From Henricia sp. BOLD:AAB3569 (taxonomy: Eukaryota > Echinodermata > Asteroidea > Spinulosida > Echinasteridae), in the NCBI GenBank assembly GCA_037783545.1, contig JBBELK010000309.1, positions 124,001 to 188,000 of the forward strand: a stretch of DNA of 64,000 bases. Direction: 5' to 3'. Below the pieces are notes generated by a model, which had not been told where the DNA came from, searched no databases, and saw nothing but the letters and a program-made list of their open reading frames with translations. Made by a program: the position numbers and the translations under genes. This document shows positions 47,863-60,100 of the stretch, piece by piece; the stretch's first letter is position 1; each line of letters begins with the position of its first letter.

Positions 47863-47871
47863 ATTGCACAG
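47863..47871 (+). repeat. Target-site duplication, right (ATTGCACAG)
   Basis: Identical to 42674-42682. It marks the exact right boundary of the 5.18-kb element, and joining the two copies gives the empty site. Confidence 0.92.
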
Positions 47872-48113
47872 TGAAATACGATACGATTGGTCTGGCAATC
47901 TGGCGGTCTTGTACCTAAGTCACATCCACACAAAGTTAAGGTAGCTAGATGAAAGAAACCATCCTGTTCTCACATGACTGCGAAATTTCCGTACGGTGAT
48001 GACCGGTACGCGGTATACGGTGACGGCAGCTGGGTGTAGTACAGAATTTAGTAATCGGCTGACTGGGCCTGGGTGTCGTTGGTACTATACTGGTAGTACT
48101 AGTACTAGTTAAG
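47872..48113 (+). promoter_or_regulatory. Probable ATP6V1D 5' flank / 5' UTR
   Basis: The 242 bp between the mobile element and the start codon must hold the transcription start unless that lies inside or beyond the element. No TATA box is evident. A possible upstream ATG frame of 16 codons runs 47949-47999. It matters only if transcription begins before it. Confidence 0.4.
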
Positions 48114-48154
48114 ATGTCGGGAAAAGACAGAATTGTAGTGTTTCCCTCACGTAT
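48114..48154 (+). CDS. ATP6V1D exon 1 (coding part)
   Basis: Codes residues 1-13 ([13 protein letters not shown]) and the first two bases of Met14. The donor GTAAGT follows at 48155. The start matches the family N-terminus, and no other ATG fits. Confidence 0.95.
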
Positions 48155-51100
48155 GTAAGTACTTTTTGTATTTTTCCGGTATTTTTTTTGTTTATGCCAC
48201 AACTCGAATTTAAGGAAAATAATTATTGGAATCGATAGCTTTAGGCCATGCCCTAGCCCAGGTTGGACGTCGTCTTCATTGCATTACGAGTGACGTCCAG
48301 GGCGTGGCCCGGCCGGCCGGCGTTTGAGCAGCGTCTGGGCGGCGCCTGGCCGATATATGGATTGTCTGGGTTGTCAAAAATTTGGCCCGGAGCCCGTGCG
48401 ATGCCCTGCCGGACATAGGCCAGGCATTGACCGATTTATTGGTGATCAGTTTTTGATGCGAAACGCCGCACCAGGTTTTAAGTCCAAATTAAAAGTAACT
48501 CGATGCCCGCCCGATGCTAGTCTAGGCCCTAGACGTTGTTTTTGTTTCGTTTTGAACGTCCGTCCAGAAAACCGATCGCCGCGAGACAGTCAATAACAAC
48601 GTCTAGGGAATCTCGCAGTGACAGCGCCGTGCGCGCGCACCTGTTATGCATAATGTTATGCAGAGCGCACTGTCGTCTGCTTACTATGCATGTATGCACG
48701 ATGTCTAGTCCCCTGTGTCCTCACATCGTGGCATGACTGCACGGCGAAGCCGTGGGCTGGGAAAATTGTAATGCCCTCGGCAAACTTACGATTTCGACAC
48801 GGCAATTTAGAGATTTTGTTGTATATACAATTGTATTGCAAATGATAGGTACTGTTCCACAGATAATCGAGACCACAGTTGAACCTATTTGCCAGTTTAA
48901 AACCCGCCGGTTCGGGAAAATAATCTTTCAAGTTGTACATTTGTTTGGAATGAAAAACAAAACCGGGTGAAATTAAAACACTGCTTGTTGCCGTAGCTTG
49001 ATCGTGTGTTGAACAGTTTATTGGCCTAAATCTCTATGGTTCAGAAATCTTCGGAAATAATCTGGAATATTTGACATATATATACACATTTCATTTTACC
49101 ATCCCATAACAGAGAAAATCGCTCACACCATGGAGCTATAATAAATAGCTCCATGCTTGACGAAATCTGGAAGAAAGAAACTCGCAAAAAGCAAATACTG
49201 CACACCGGGCGACTCGTGCGGGCACAAAAACATAGGATCGACAAGAGAGAAACATTTTTTCGTGACATAAATTCCCCTTCCCTCCCAGTTGGTTTTCAAA
49301 ATGTCAACTTAAAACCAGCAATAGCACTGTCATAAGATAAATCCTTAGGCCTATACTATAGGGACTTGGAAATCCATGACATCATCAGTCGTGCAGTCGC
49401 GACACTGATTACTTCAACTTGGTCAAATCTGTAACCGAAGTTTGCAAGCTTGATAGACTGCTGCGTGAAATTGCACTTTTATAGTTTCTGTCATTTAATC
49501 TGCCAGGCTGATTTATTTTTGGTACAGGCCTATTGGGGCTGGTTTTCTTTGTATTTGTGCCAAATATCACGCAAATCCACCTGTGCAGTGGTGAGATTTT
49601 CCGCTCCAAAATATCACCAAAATCACATCACAATTTTTACAGTTGCTGTCTATTTATTTTTATTGACGACTCCGCACATAAATTTGGCACATTTTAACAA
49701 GCATAAAACAGGAACTGCTTGATGAATTTTTGCAACAAAAGTATTTTTGATAGCTGTTGCAACTTGTCTGTTGTGTGAAAATGGTTTTAACTCAAAATAG
49801 AAATGTTTAATTTTTATTCCAAGTCGCTACCCAGGCCATTGACTTAGTGTACGGAGTCTCAACTGCCAAACTATGGTATTTTTTTGCGTTGGGCTCTCAC
49901 TGTGTATCAGTATAGTGCGCGTGCGTTAAGAAGAATCTACCCGTATCTGCATACAAAACTAACGTACCGGTATGCGCACAAATTTCCCCCCTGTTTCGGG
50001 GGGAGATTTTACGAGTTTCCCTAGACGGTCATTTTGACAAAACGATATGGTGATAGGACTACGAACGAGTCTATCGCGTGATTACGCCCTCTTGCGGCAG
50101 TCGGGTATCCAACACATAATGACCGTCTATGGCCTAGACTAGCCCGATGCCCAAAAATTACCCGGCAGCCGCAAGGAGTCCCGTGGGGCCCCGGCCGAAA
50201 ATGCCTAGAAATCCGTCGCAAACTACTCGCAAACCCATCGCAAGCTAATTGTGACTGGGGTATAACTCCCCTATAACTCACACACTATTCCCTTTTGTTA
50301 ACGCACCAACTCCCATAAAACAGAAAGGATTTCCAAAGGAATTCTTTGGATGTTTGAGACACAATGAGGGGACAACTGTCTCGTTTTCAGTGTGGTATTT
50401 CCCTGGGAATATTTCGTTGGCAAGGCATTTTATAGTCGCCAGATATATTTTCCCGACGCAGGGAAACATTTCCGGCGATCAAAAAATGCTGCCATTACCT
50501 GTAAATGGCCTGGGAAATGTTTGCAAGAAACTGAGAAAGCCATCGAAAGCTTGCGACAGTCGGATATGTTTCCGGCGGTCCGGAATGTTTGCATTGGAAA
50601 ATTTTCCCTTTCGCCACAAAATGTAAATTTGTGTTTTTGGATATACTGCCTCGTTTTGATATCTCAGGATGGGTGTCTACATGTAGAAGAACTTCTCACA
50701 AAAGCCTGTTTTTGTTTTTTTTTAAATGTTGTTTATGTACATGTATACTGAAAAGGGGAACATATCATAGGGCCCAACACATTTAAATGTTTTAACTTCT
50801 TATTAATTGTAGGAATTGTTTTTGTTTTTTTCTCTTTTCCCTTTATGAACGTTTCTCTCAAGGGCTTTGACCAATATGAAAGTTCGTCTCAAGGGAGCAC
50901 AAAAAGGACATAGCCTCCTGAAAAAGAAGGCAGATGCTCTTTCACTTCGATTTCGGCAGATTCTACACAAAATTATAGAGGTACAGGTGTATTGTTTCAT
51001 GAAGTATGTACACTGTTCTCCACACAGTGGTCATTCGGGCATTTACAAAGGTTTAAACAAGGAGGGGTGGGTACATGACTTGATCCAAGATTAACTGAGA

Positions 51101-54100
51101 CGACTACGGTAACAGTGACGACTGTTTGATGGCGTCATACATTGATCGCAGTCATTAATTGTGGATAGCGCCCTCTTTGTCTGTACTCTAGCATGCAGGC
51201 AGAAGCCAGCCTATGATGTCACAGGCACGTCACGACAGTTTGAAGATAAAAATTTGAGACCTGGGTATTTTACTACCGGTATTATCATTTATTTTTTATA
51301 ATTATTGTGGCTACCGGTACAAGGTACGGTATATATAGTGATGTCCCCTAACTTGGTGCACTTCGACAACTCACTGGAAATCCCCTCACCTTATAGCAAA
51401 AACCCCCCAGCAGATTTAATATTTTAACTCATCAACTTGAAGCGAACAGCAATGCCTTCACATTCTGGTGAATTTCTAGTAAATGAATGATTCTTCTCCG
51501 TATTTTAGTTTTGGAATTTATAAAAAGGACTTGAAATTGCTTTCATGATGAAAGTCAATTGTTGCCCCAGGAGTAATAAAAAAAAACTCATTGAGTGTCT
51601 TCAGTTTTTTATTTATCATCTTACTACTTATAATTATTGTAAAAGTTACATTTTTGGTTTTGTTCTAATTTGACTTTCTAGACCAAGTCTTTAATGGGTG
51701 AGGTAATGAAGCTGGCGTCGTTGTCTCTTGCCGAAGCCAAGTTTGCGTCAGGAGATTTCAAGTTAGTGTTGTACAGTAAAATCTCAACTTTGATTGGCTG
51801 ATTTCCTTTTTTGGTTTGTTAGTTTCGCAGTGGCTGTGCTATAGATATCCATGTACAATGTACAGTTGAGGTCAGGGGCGGTATTCACAATTGACTTAAG
51901 TCATAAAATTTAAGCGCCCCGCTTAAATTGTAGACTTAAATCAAATCATAAAGTTAAGTGGTATTCACAGCGCGTTTACTTTCAGTGCCCTGCTTATTTT
52001 TGAGACTTAAACTTAGGTGTGGTCTGACCTGTCTTAAGTGCATTTAACGCTGGGTCGACCGTCTGCCATTGCAGTGTTTTTCTGCCCAGTGTGTTATCGA
52101 AAAATGGCTATATTATACAAATATTGACTGCAAAGAGGAGCACGGTTAAGATTATAGGCCCAAGGTGATCTCGAAACCATGACTATGCCCCGAGGCGGAA
52201 GCGCGCAGCTGCATAGTTGGTGCACAGCTATGCAAACACATGTTATACGCGCATCTGGAACCCGCTAAATGACTATGCCCACGGGCATAGCAAAGACTAT
52301 GCCCATTGGCATGGTAAGAATTATACACGCGCTGGGTCTAGCTGATGGTGCACGCGCATAGTAATCGAATGTTTTTGAAAGGTCTGCGCTGCTTTGATAG
52401 CACAGACATTATGACGTGACAGAGTTAAGCGTGCACTGATTGATTAAGTACACCACTAAGGTAAGCGGGGTGCTTAAATCTTTTGTGAATACGAAGTCGA
52501 GTGCTCCACTTATCTTAGTGGGGTGCTTAGAATTAAGACAGACTTATCCCGCTTAGATTGAGTTTTGTGAATACCCCAGTACAAATGCAACTGTATGCAA
52601 CCAAGTGTTCAAACTGGTGTGCTTACACCATTTTTGTAACGGTCTTTACTAAAGTCTTGATTTTGTGGAATTCCTCACGTGCATGTTTGTACACCTTGTA
52701 GTGGTTCAGGTACATGTAGTCCTGTTTACCATTTTGGGTGATGATGGTAATGGTGACTTCAACTGTACATGCTAGCCTTCATTCAGGGCGTCGCAGCTCG
52801 CATGAGAGCGCCACCATATGAGATGAGGACAGGGGAGCGGCGACACTTTTGCTGCACTAATTAAATCTGTTGCATCCATTTATTCATTGATGAGTGCGCT
52901 TGGTTATGAAACGGGTTGGGCATGTGCACGCCAATGAACTGGATTGGCTTGTTTAACACAATGCGCACATGTACGGTATGTATTATGATAATGAGCATTT
53001 TTGCTACTTGATGATAGCAGAACATGACTCACCAAAGGCATTGCGGCTTCACCACTCACCCCATTCTCACCGCATGGTAGCGCTCTCATGCACATTTGCA
53101 ATACATGCGCTGCTGCGATGCCATGGACAAATTTATTGTACATGCCTGTTGCCTAATGGTAGATGGCAGGTAGTTGGCTTGATCACTTTTCATAGATCCG
53201 TGTGTAATTTCAAAATGTTGCCAGATAATTGGTCACGGACAGATAATTGGTCATTGACATTTAATTTCTTTATATCCAAGAACATGTAATACAGTTCCAT
53301 GCTGCAGAATGTAAGGGATGCAATTCTTGACCAAAAGAGATTTTAGCAATGAATTAATTTAAAGGCCCTCTCACACACGGAAAAATCTTGGGTGCGAGCG
53401 GTAGGAGCTTCATGAGTTGGTGAACTCGGGAAAACTCATGAGACAACTCGGGATGATTCGTGTAACTCGGGCACAACTCGTATCAACTCGTAGTAGCGCA
53501 CAACTCGCACAACATGTTTAAAATTTTGGCCATGAGTTGCCAACTTGTATGTATACTCGTAGGCTACTCATATAGCTCGTAGCAAACTCTATCACTCGAG
53601 TTTGGATAGAGTTTTATACGAGTTGTGCGAGTGGTAAACGAGTTATAAGACTTCACGCACGAGTTGCAAGATTTAGTGAAATTTAGATGGTTTGGCGCCA
53701 AATCCCATGCAAAATGCCAAAGTCGGGTAACTCGTACCAAACTCGTGCCACACTCGTAACTGATTCGCAGTATGTTCGAAAAGCTCGTAGTAAACTCATG
53801 ACTTACTTGGGAAACTCTGTCTAATTCGTACAACTCGCAGTACACTCGGGACAACTCGTACCAAGCTCATATCAAATTCCTAACCGACTCGTACTAAAAT
53901 CTAAAACCTCGTAACCAACATGTAGTACGCTCGTAGTATACTCGTAAACATTATGATGCCAAGGGTTTTGCCAGGAGTTTCCTGATTTCGCCAACTCTTG
54001 AAGCTCGCGCCCGAGATTTTTCCATGTGTGAGAGGGCCTTTAGTCTCTTTTCAGAAACCAAAAGAATTAGGCCTATACAGTGTATGAGAAAATTCAAATC

Positions 54101-57100
54101 ATTATTAATTTGTGCCTCAGGCACAGTGGGAGTAATGCTATTTTGGGTAGTGTGGCTTTGAATTGAACAAGTGAGTTAGGAAATTCAATGTATCACAGAA
54201 TTCCATTATAAATGTTATAAGCCAAATCGACCATGTCATTGAAATAACCACACCATAACCGCTTTTGGTAGACTTGGTTCACATGCGCATGTAGCACTGC
54301 ACATTTTGCGTTTGAACATAACATTTGCAATCGTGTCGAACAACAGCCTATGCTGTGACAATTTTCGCTTTTCAAAACCAGCACCCAAAAGTATAAAAAT
54401 GAGGAGCATCAAACCATACAAATGATGAGGTGCCCTAAAACTATGCTAAAAAAAAGCACATCCCAGACAGTATTCAGTTCTGGCTGTTAGTGGAGTTTTT
54501 TGGTCAGTATACATGTACACCAATAACATGTTTCCCCTGTCATTTTTTGCAGTCACATGGTACTGCAGAATGTAACAAAAGCCAAGACTAAAGTGAGATC
54601 CAAGAAGGATAACGTAGCAGGTACAATGTATGTTTGTTGCATTAAAGCCCAATGTCTCATTTGCAGTAACCCAGAATTTTACTTCATATTAAAGTTGACA
54701 AGAAAAATGGTCTTTCTAGTGGAAATGAACAACTGAAGGTAGTTTTAAGAAATTGGCATTTATGCTCACTTTTTAGGATTAACTTTAACATGCATGGATT
54801 ATAAAGGATTTCTGTATCTACATGTATGGAAGATGTGACCTCTGGCGTCACAGCAAACCAAAACATGCCTGGCGATATGCGCACGCATCATGTTTTGCAT
54901 CAATTTGGTTTAGGAATGAGGTCGCATGTCAAATCATCTTTGAATTTTGTGACCTTTGGCGTAATTTCCAAACCAAATTTATGCAAAGCAGGATGCGTGC
55001 GCATAACGACGACTAATTTTCAACAGAGGCCGCTTTATGTACATGTATAAACAAAGAGTATACCAGTACATCATCTATAGAGCTGAATTTTTTGTACATG
55101 TACAGGTATGCTACTTCTTTTAGATGCTACATTCTTTTTTAGATGTAGTGCCCTTGTTCTTGATAAGTGATATACATGTACTGTAGGGCTTTAATCCTTG
55201 GTTGAACTTCAAATTCAAAGGTCTAATTCTTCATTGGTATTGGACATTAAAAGTCACAGGCTCATCAGCAATGCGCGCGCGCGCCAAATTTGTGCCACGA
55301 AATACGCAGCTCCATAGCAAAGGCATGGAGCTGCGTATTTCGTGGCATGAATTTGGCGCACGAGCATTGCTGACGAGCCTAGTATCTTTGCATCCAAAAT
55401 AAGGAAAGCTAAAAGAATTTCTGTAAGGTTTTGAATGGAGAGGGAGTTGTTCATTAAGGTATAGGGCAGTGCTGGATATATATGGTAGACTTGATATCAA
55501 GTCGGTAAACGGTCTTGTTTTGACATCTTATTACTGCGCATGATTAATAGCCGCTATGTATATCATACATGTATGTGTTAGGTTTTGACACAATTACTGA
55601 CTTCAAAAATACTTTTCAGCACCAATATTCATAAATTCAAGACACTTACATGTAAATATCGATTAAAACCGATACATGTATATCAAATTTTAAAGCAATT
55701 TTCAACGTACATTTCGACGGCCAAGAAACTTGATGGCTTAAGCAGAGTTGCCTCTGCAGGGTAGTCACATCTTCCTTTCACGTTTTGCACGTTTCAACTT
55801 TCTTCTTGTTACATATATAGGAACGGTAACCAGTCTTACTTTTTTGTTAATCCAGAACGAACATGAGGAACGACATTGCGCATGTTAGCGCTTCGTTTTG
55901 TGACATGTCTGATTTTCGTCTCATGCCCGATCGTACATTTTGTGATAGATCAACCATGTGTTTGTGGCTTACAGAATATCGTTTTGCTCCCAATGTTTTT
56001 TTGAATATCGAAAAGTTTGGTATTTCGATATTATTCGATATATTGATTAAATTTAAATATCGACGGAGCTTACAAGACACTATGAGACAAACGTGCAGTT
56101 TTGAATTGACTATGCATATGTCTCCATTTTGTTTCCGTAGGAGTCTTACTTCCAGTCTTTGAGCACTACACAGATGGTGGTGACAGTAAGTTCTGCCTCT
56201 TTCCATATCCCTTTGAAAGGAATCATGATCACCCCACACGGGTTGGAATATAGACTGGGCAACATTTTAAAAAACAAAGTGACAAGAAGAGGCATTTTTT
56301 AGTACAAGTTGGATTTGACCTAATTTGGGGATGCTGAATAAAAAAATTATTGTTACCAAGCTGTATTAGGGGTAAAGGGGCTTTTTGGCAAAAACATACA
56401 AATTGGTTTAAAAACAATAGTTTTTGGTTTAAAAAAAGGAAAAACTACGGTATTCTGAAGAAAAAAAACATACCAGCCAACTAGTCAGATTTTATCGTAT
56501 TTGTTCCGATTTTTAAGTGTTAAAAGTGTTCGGAACGGTCGACTTGACCTGACTCTCTGCGCACGCCGCATATGTTGTGTACATGAAAACGGGTGCAGTA
56601 CTAGGTCAACTTGACCGTTGTAAGTTTCACTACAGTCTGATTTTATTACTCGGCAATGTTGGCAGGTATGTAAAGTACGTGGCACACTTACTTAATTTGG
56701 GAGTGCTGGGGTCGATTTCACTAACGTTTACGATCCTTCGTAACTCGAGATGCGACGGGTTACCGCTCCGTAACTCGTGATGCGTCCTAAGAACGATTTC
56801 AAGAAACTTGCGATGAGTGTACCAATGCATATCTGCCATGGCAACGCACTGTAAGCTACGATGAGGCAATGGGTCATCGTAGCGTACATTTTGACCAACG
56901 ATGGTTGTTGTTTTTGCCGTTTTTGGAAGACGAGACGAACTCTGGCTCCCCCAAAAAACTGATTGCCACTCTATAGATTCTATGCTACGTAATATATAAA
57001 CAAGGGAAAATGTTAAATTTTGAACCTAGGATTTTAGCAGGTGACAGTGTCGCTTCAAAACTGTTCAGTTTCCGATGTTTTTGCTGCATGCAATAACACA

Positions 57101-60100
57101 GAAGCTATGCTGCAGTTGGCCATCCATTGTCTACGAGACCGCAATGTCATGTACGCGTACGTAGAATAAAAATGTGAATGATGCCACTGTGTTCTACACG
57201 AGTCCTACGCGCAACTTAAAAAAGCGCAAAACAAAAAACGCTCACGCGCTTGGTCACTGTACGAAATGTATGGTACGCGTCCCGTGAGCTGCGCACCACA
57301 CTTAACGCGCGTGCTTGCACTACGCAGAAGGGACACAGAGACTTTTTGAACTTGTGTAGCCGACGATCGTTTTATTAAAAACATAATTCAGCACGTTAAT
57401 ATGCAAATATCCCCAATTGATAATCGAATGCATCACGGTTACGATAGGCTTGGTAAAATCCACCGCAGCACCCATCGTGGCTCTACGATTCATCGCAAGT
57501 CTTATTATGGACCTTAAGGGTACACACCGGCCTACTGTTTACATGATTTAGAGATGTAGCAGCATTGACAATACTTTTTTGATGATCGTTGTGAAAAAAT
57601 TTCAGCAAAATATCCCGTAATTTACTAAAGAAGTGCAAAATTAACAAAAACATTCAAAAGACGGGTTACGCTTTACCAGCCGTTGCAACTGCACGCGAGC
57701 CTCACTGACGACTTTGTCACAAACATTTCGCTCTTCTCCTACTCAGGATATCTCAAATTTTCTGCTCACAATTTTACTGGACAGCCCGGACGACCGAAAA
57801 GGAATTTCTGTTTTTTGGGGTGCAAAAAAAAAAAGAAATTGCTTTAACACGTTGACTGCCGAGCATAGTTTCACTGGGCATTCCCACATGGCGTTCCCAT
57901 TTTTTCTACGAGTATACTCGTTACTACGAGTATACTCGTAGTCGGCAGTCAACGTGTTAAAACACTAGCTTTTGGTTAAAAAAAGCAGGTAAACTGTCTT
58001 TAAAATGAGACGTATTTTTGAAATTTTGCCAATGGGAAAACCAATTGGGGAAACCAAGTTTTGTTTTTCTCTACTTTTTTTTAATGATGTACATCATTTT
58101 TGTTTGAAAAAAAATAGCGCTCCTAAAATTCATTTTCATGAGAGTCATAGGAGCTACTTCTTTGAAATGTTTTAAGGACAAAAAAGTGTTATCAGCATAT
58201 TATCTGTGCTTGAGGTTGAGTTCACCATGAAAATAGTTTATTCATAAACACCCTGAGTTCACGGGCCATTATAGTGCCAGAAAGATTACCATGCACAGAC
58301 ACCTACTGGGACCCAATTGCACTAAGTGTAATCATGGAGGTAGGAAAATAAATCGAGTTGGTATTAAAAGAAATAAAGGCACTTGGAAGGCGTTCACAAG
58401 CGAGAGATGCACAGCTAGACAATTTTCAAATATTTAATTCAGTTAAGTTTCAAATACACCAATCAAGTTCATAAAAGATGATACAATGTAGTTGTATTTT
58501 CCCATTACATCAAATCAGTGTACACATAAAAAGGTACATTGTTACACCTCAGCTCAAGTGGATATTGAGGATATGGAGACTAAAATAAACGACAGTCAAG
58601 TACAACATATGTAAAAAGTAATATAAATGCATTAAAATTGGCGAGATTCGAAATTGCCTTAATGCCCAGTACTGGACTCACGCAACATAAACAAGGCAAA
58701 ACTCACAATTTGATGAACATGAACCCCATACCAGGCAGGACAGAAGAACTGCAGAAGCTCACTAACCATGCGCTTATAAACTGACAAGAAGTCATGGTTT
58801 GGCAAGCCCCTGCAATTCTCTGACTGCCCAGAGAATTAGAAGAATTTTACAAATGTATTTGTTCTGCTTGCAAAATACCATGTAATAAAACCAAAAGTAT
58901 TTGACAAGCAGAAACCAACTAAATTCCAAAAATACCAACAGGACAATAATAAAGTGAAAATATTTAGTGCATTCAATATATGTATAGTGGCAGAACAACG
59001 GTGTGGTAACACAAGTATGTTTTTTTCCCTCTTAATTTTGCATTTTTATTGGTTTAAAGGTCATAACAAGGCAAATCCTGAGTGTCCGTGCATAATAATC
59101 TACCCTTTATGAAACTTTTGTGACATCCAAAGCCATGTTCCCATTGGAATTTCCCTGCTGCTGCCTCATGGAAAGTTTCCACAACCTAAACCCTCTGTAA
59201 AACTACCGGGCAGAATATTTCTACATCCTCTGATCTTCCATCCTCTTGCAACAGTGCCCCTTTAACGCACTCCCTAACTCCTGCGTACAGTGGCCCTGTT
59301 GAAAAAGGCCCCATTTGGCGGTGGGACTAGCGACAGAAATCTTGTCGCCTCTGCTGGACCAATCAGGACGCTTGCAGTGCATTGTAGCACGATTGCAGGC
59401 ATTCAAATGTAACGCGCCCAGATTGTAAACACCGTGCATGCATGTGATACATGTACATGTACTCGGTAATGCTGGCCGTTGTCCGCGTCGGCGATTGGCT
59501 GCTATTTAAAGCATATTGGGGAATCCCTTCCATTACATTCGTCAGCATGCATCCCTGTTATTAATTTGAAAAACTGCGGAGTAAATAAGGTTCGTCGTTT
59601 GAAAGTTTGGTAGGAATGGGACAGTCATAAGGAACGGAACCCAATACAATTTCTGGAAAGTATAGAAATTGTTTCTTTTCGGCATAACATGACCGAATTG
59701 ATTAAATTACATCAAAATGACTCGGGCGTGAGTTGGCTCAAGACAACAGCCGGCTCGCTCCACAGATTTGCGTGTATTTCCTCAGGGTATTGTCACGTCG
59801 CTTTGCAGAGTAGAAATTCCCTGAGATCTCAGGATGCTGATCTTCAGGCCTGAAAGTTTTACTTCATGTCTTCGGTAACTTGACAGGGACAGTAATTTCC
59901 TATGTATCCCCATTATAGTTTTGTAAATCTACATCTACTGCAGAACCACAGTTATTTAACCAAAAAGTCCAGTGGAAACACTGCTAAAATGTCAAATTTA
60001 TTTTTATTTTGTTTTTTTAGTGAAACTCAAAAGCTAACAATTTCAGAAAAGATTTTCTACTTTCCTTAAATTATTTTGCTCAATCTTGAGCAAAGAAATT

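Larger units (their letters stand above)
51762..54552 (+). other. ATP6V1D intron 3
   Basis: 2.8 kb, GTTAGT to TTGCAG. It contains a TIR element at 51875-52577 and an ACTCG-rich TIR element at about 53360-54042. Between them lies unique sequence with no gene. Confidence 0.9.
54621..56140 (+). other. ATP6V1D intron 4
   Basis: 1.5 kb, GTACAA to CCGTAG. It contains an inverted repeat at 54876-55003 and hairpin MITE copy 2 at 55249-55389. Confidence 0.9.

Noticed and set aside
57714-57941. 75-residue frame in intron 5
   Set aside because: Runs from unique sequence into the piggyBac-like MITE; no homology recognised.
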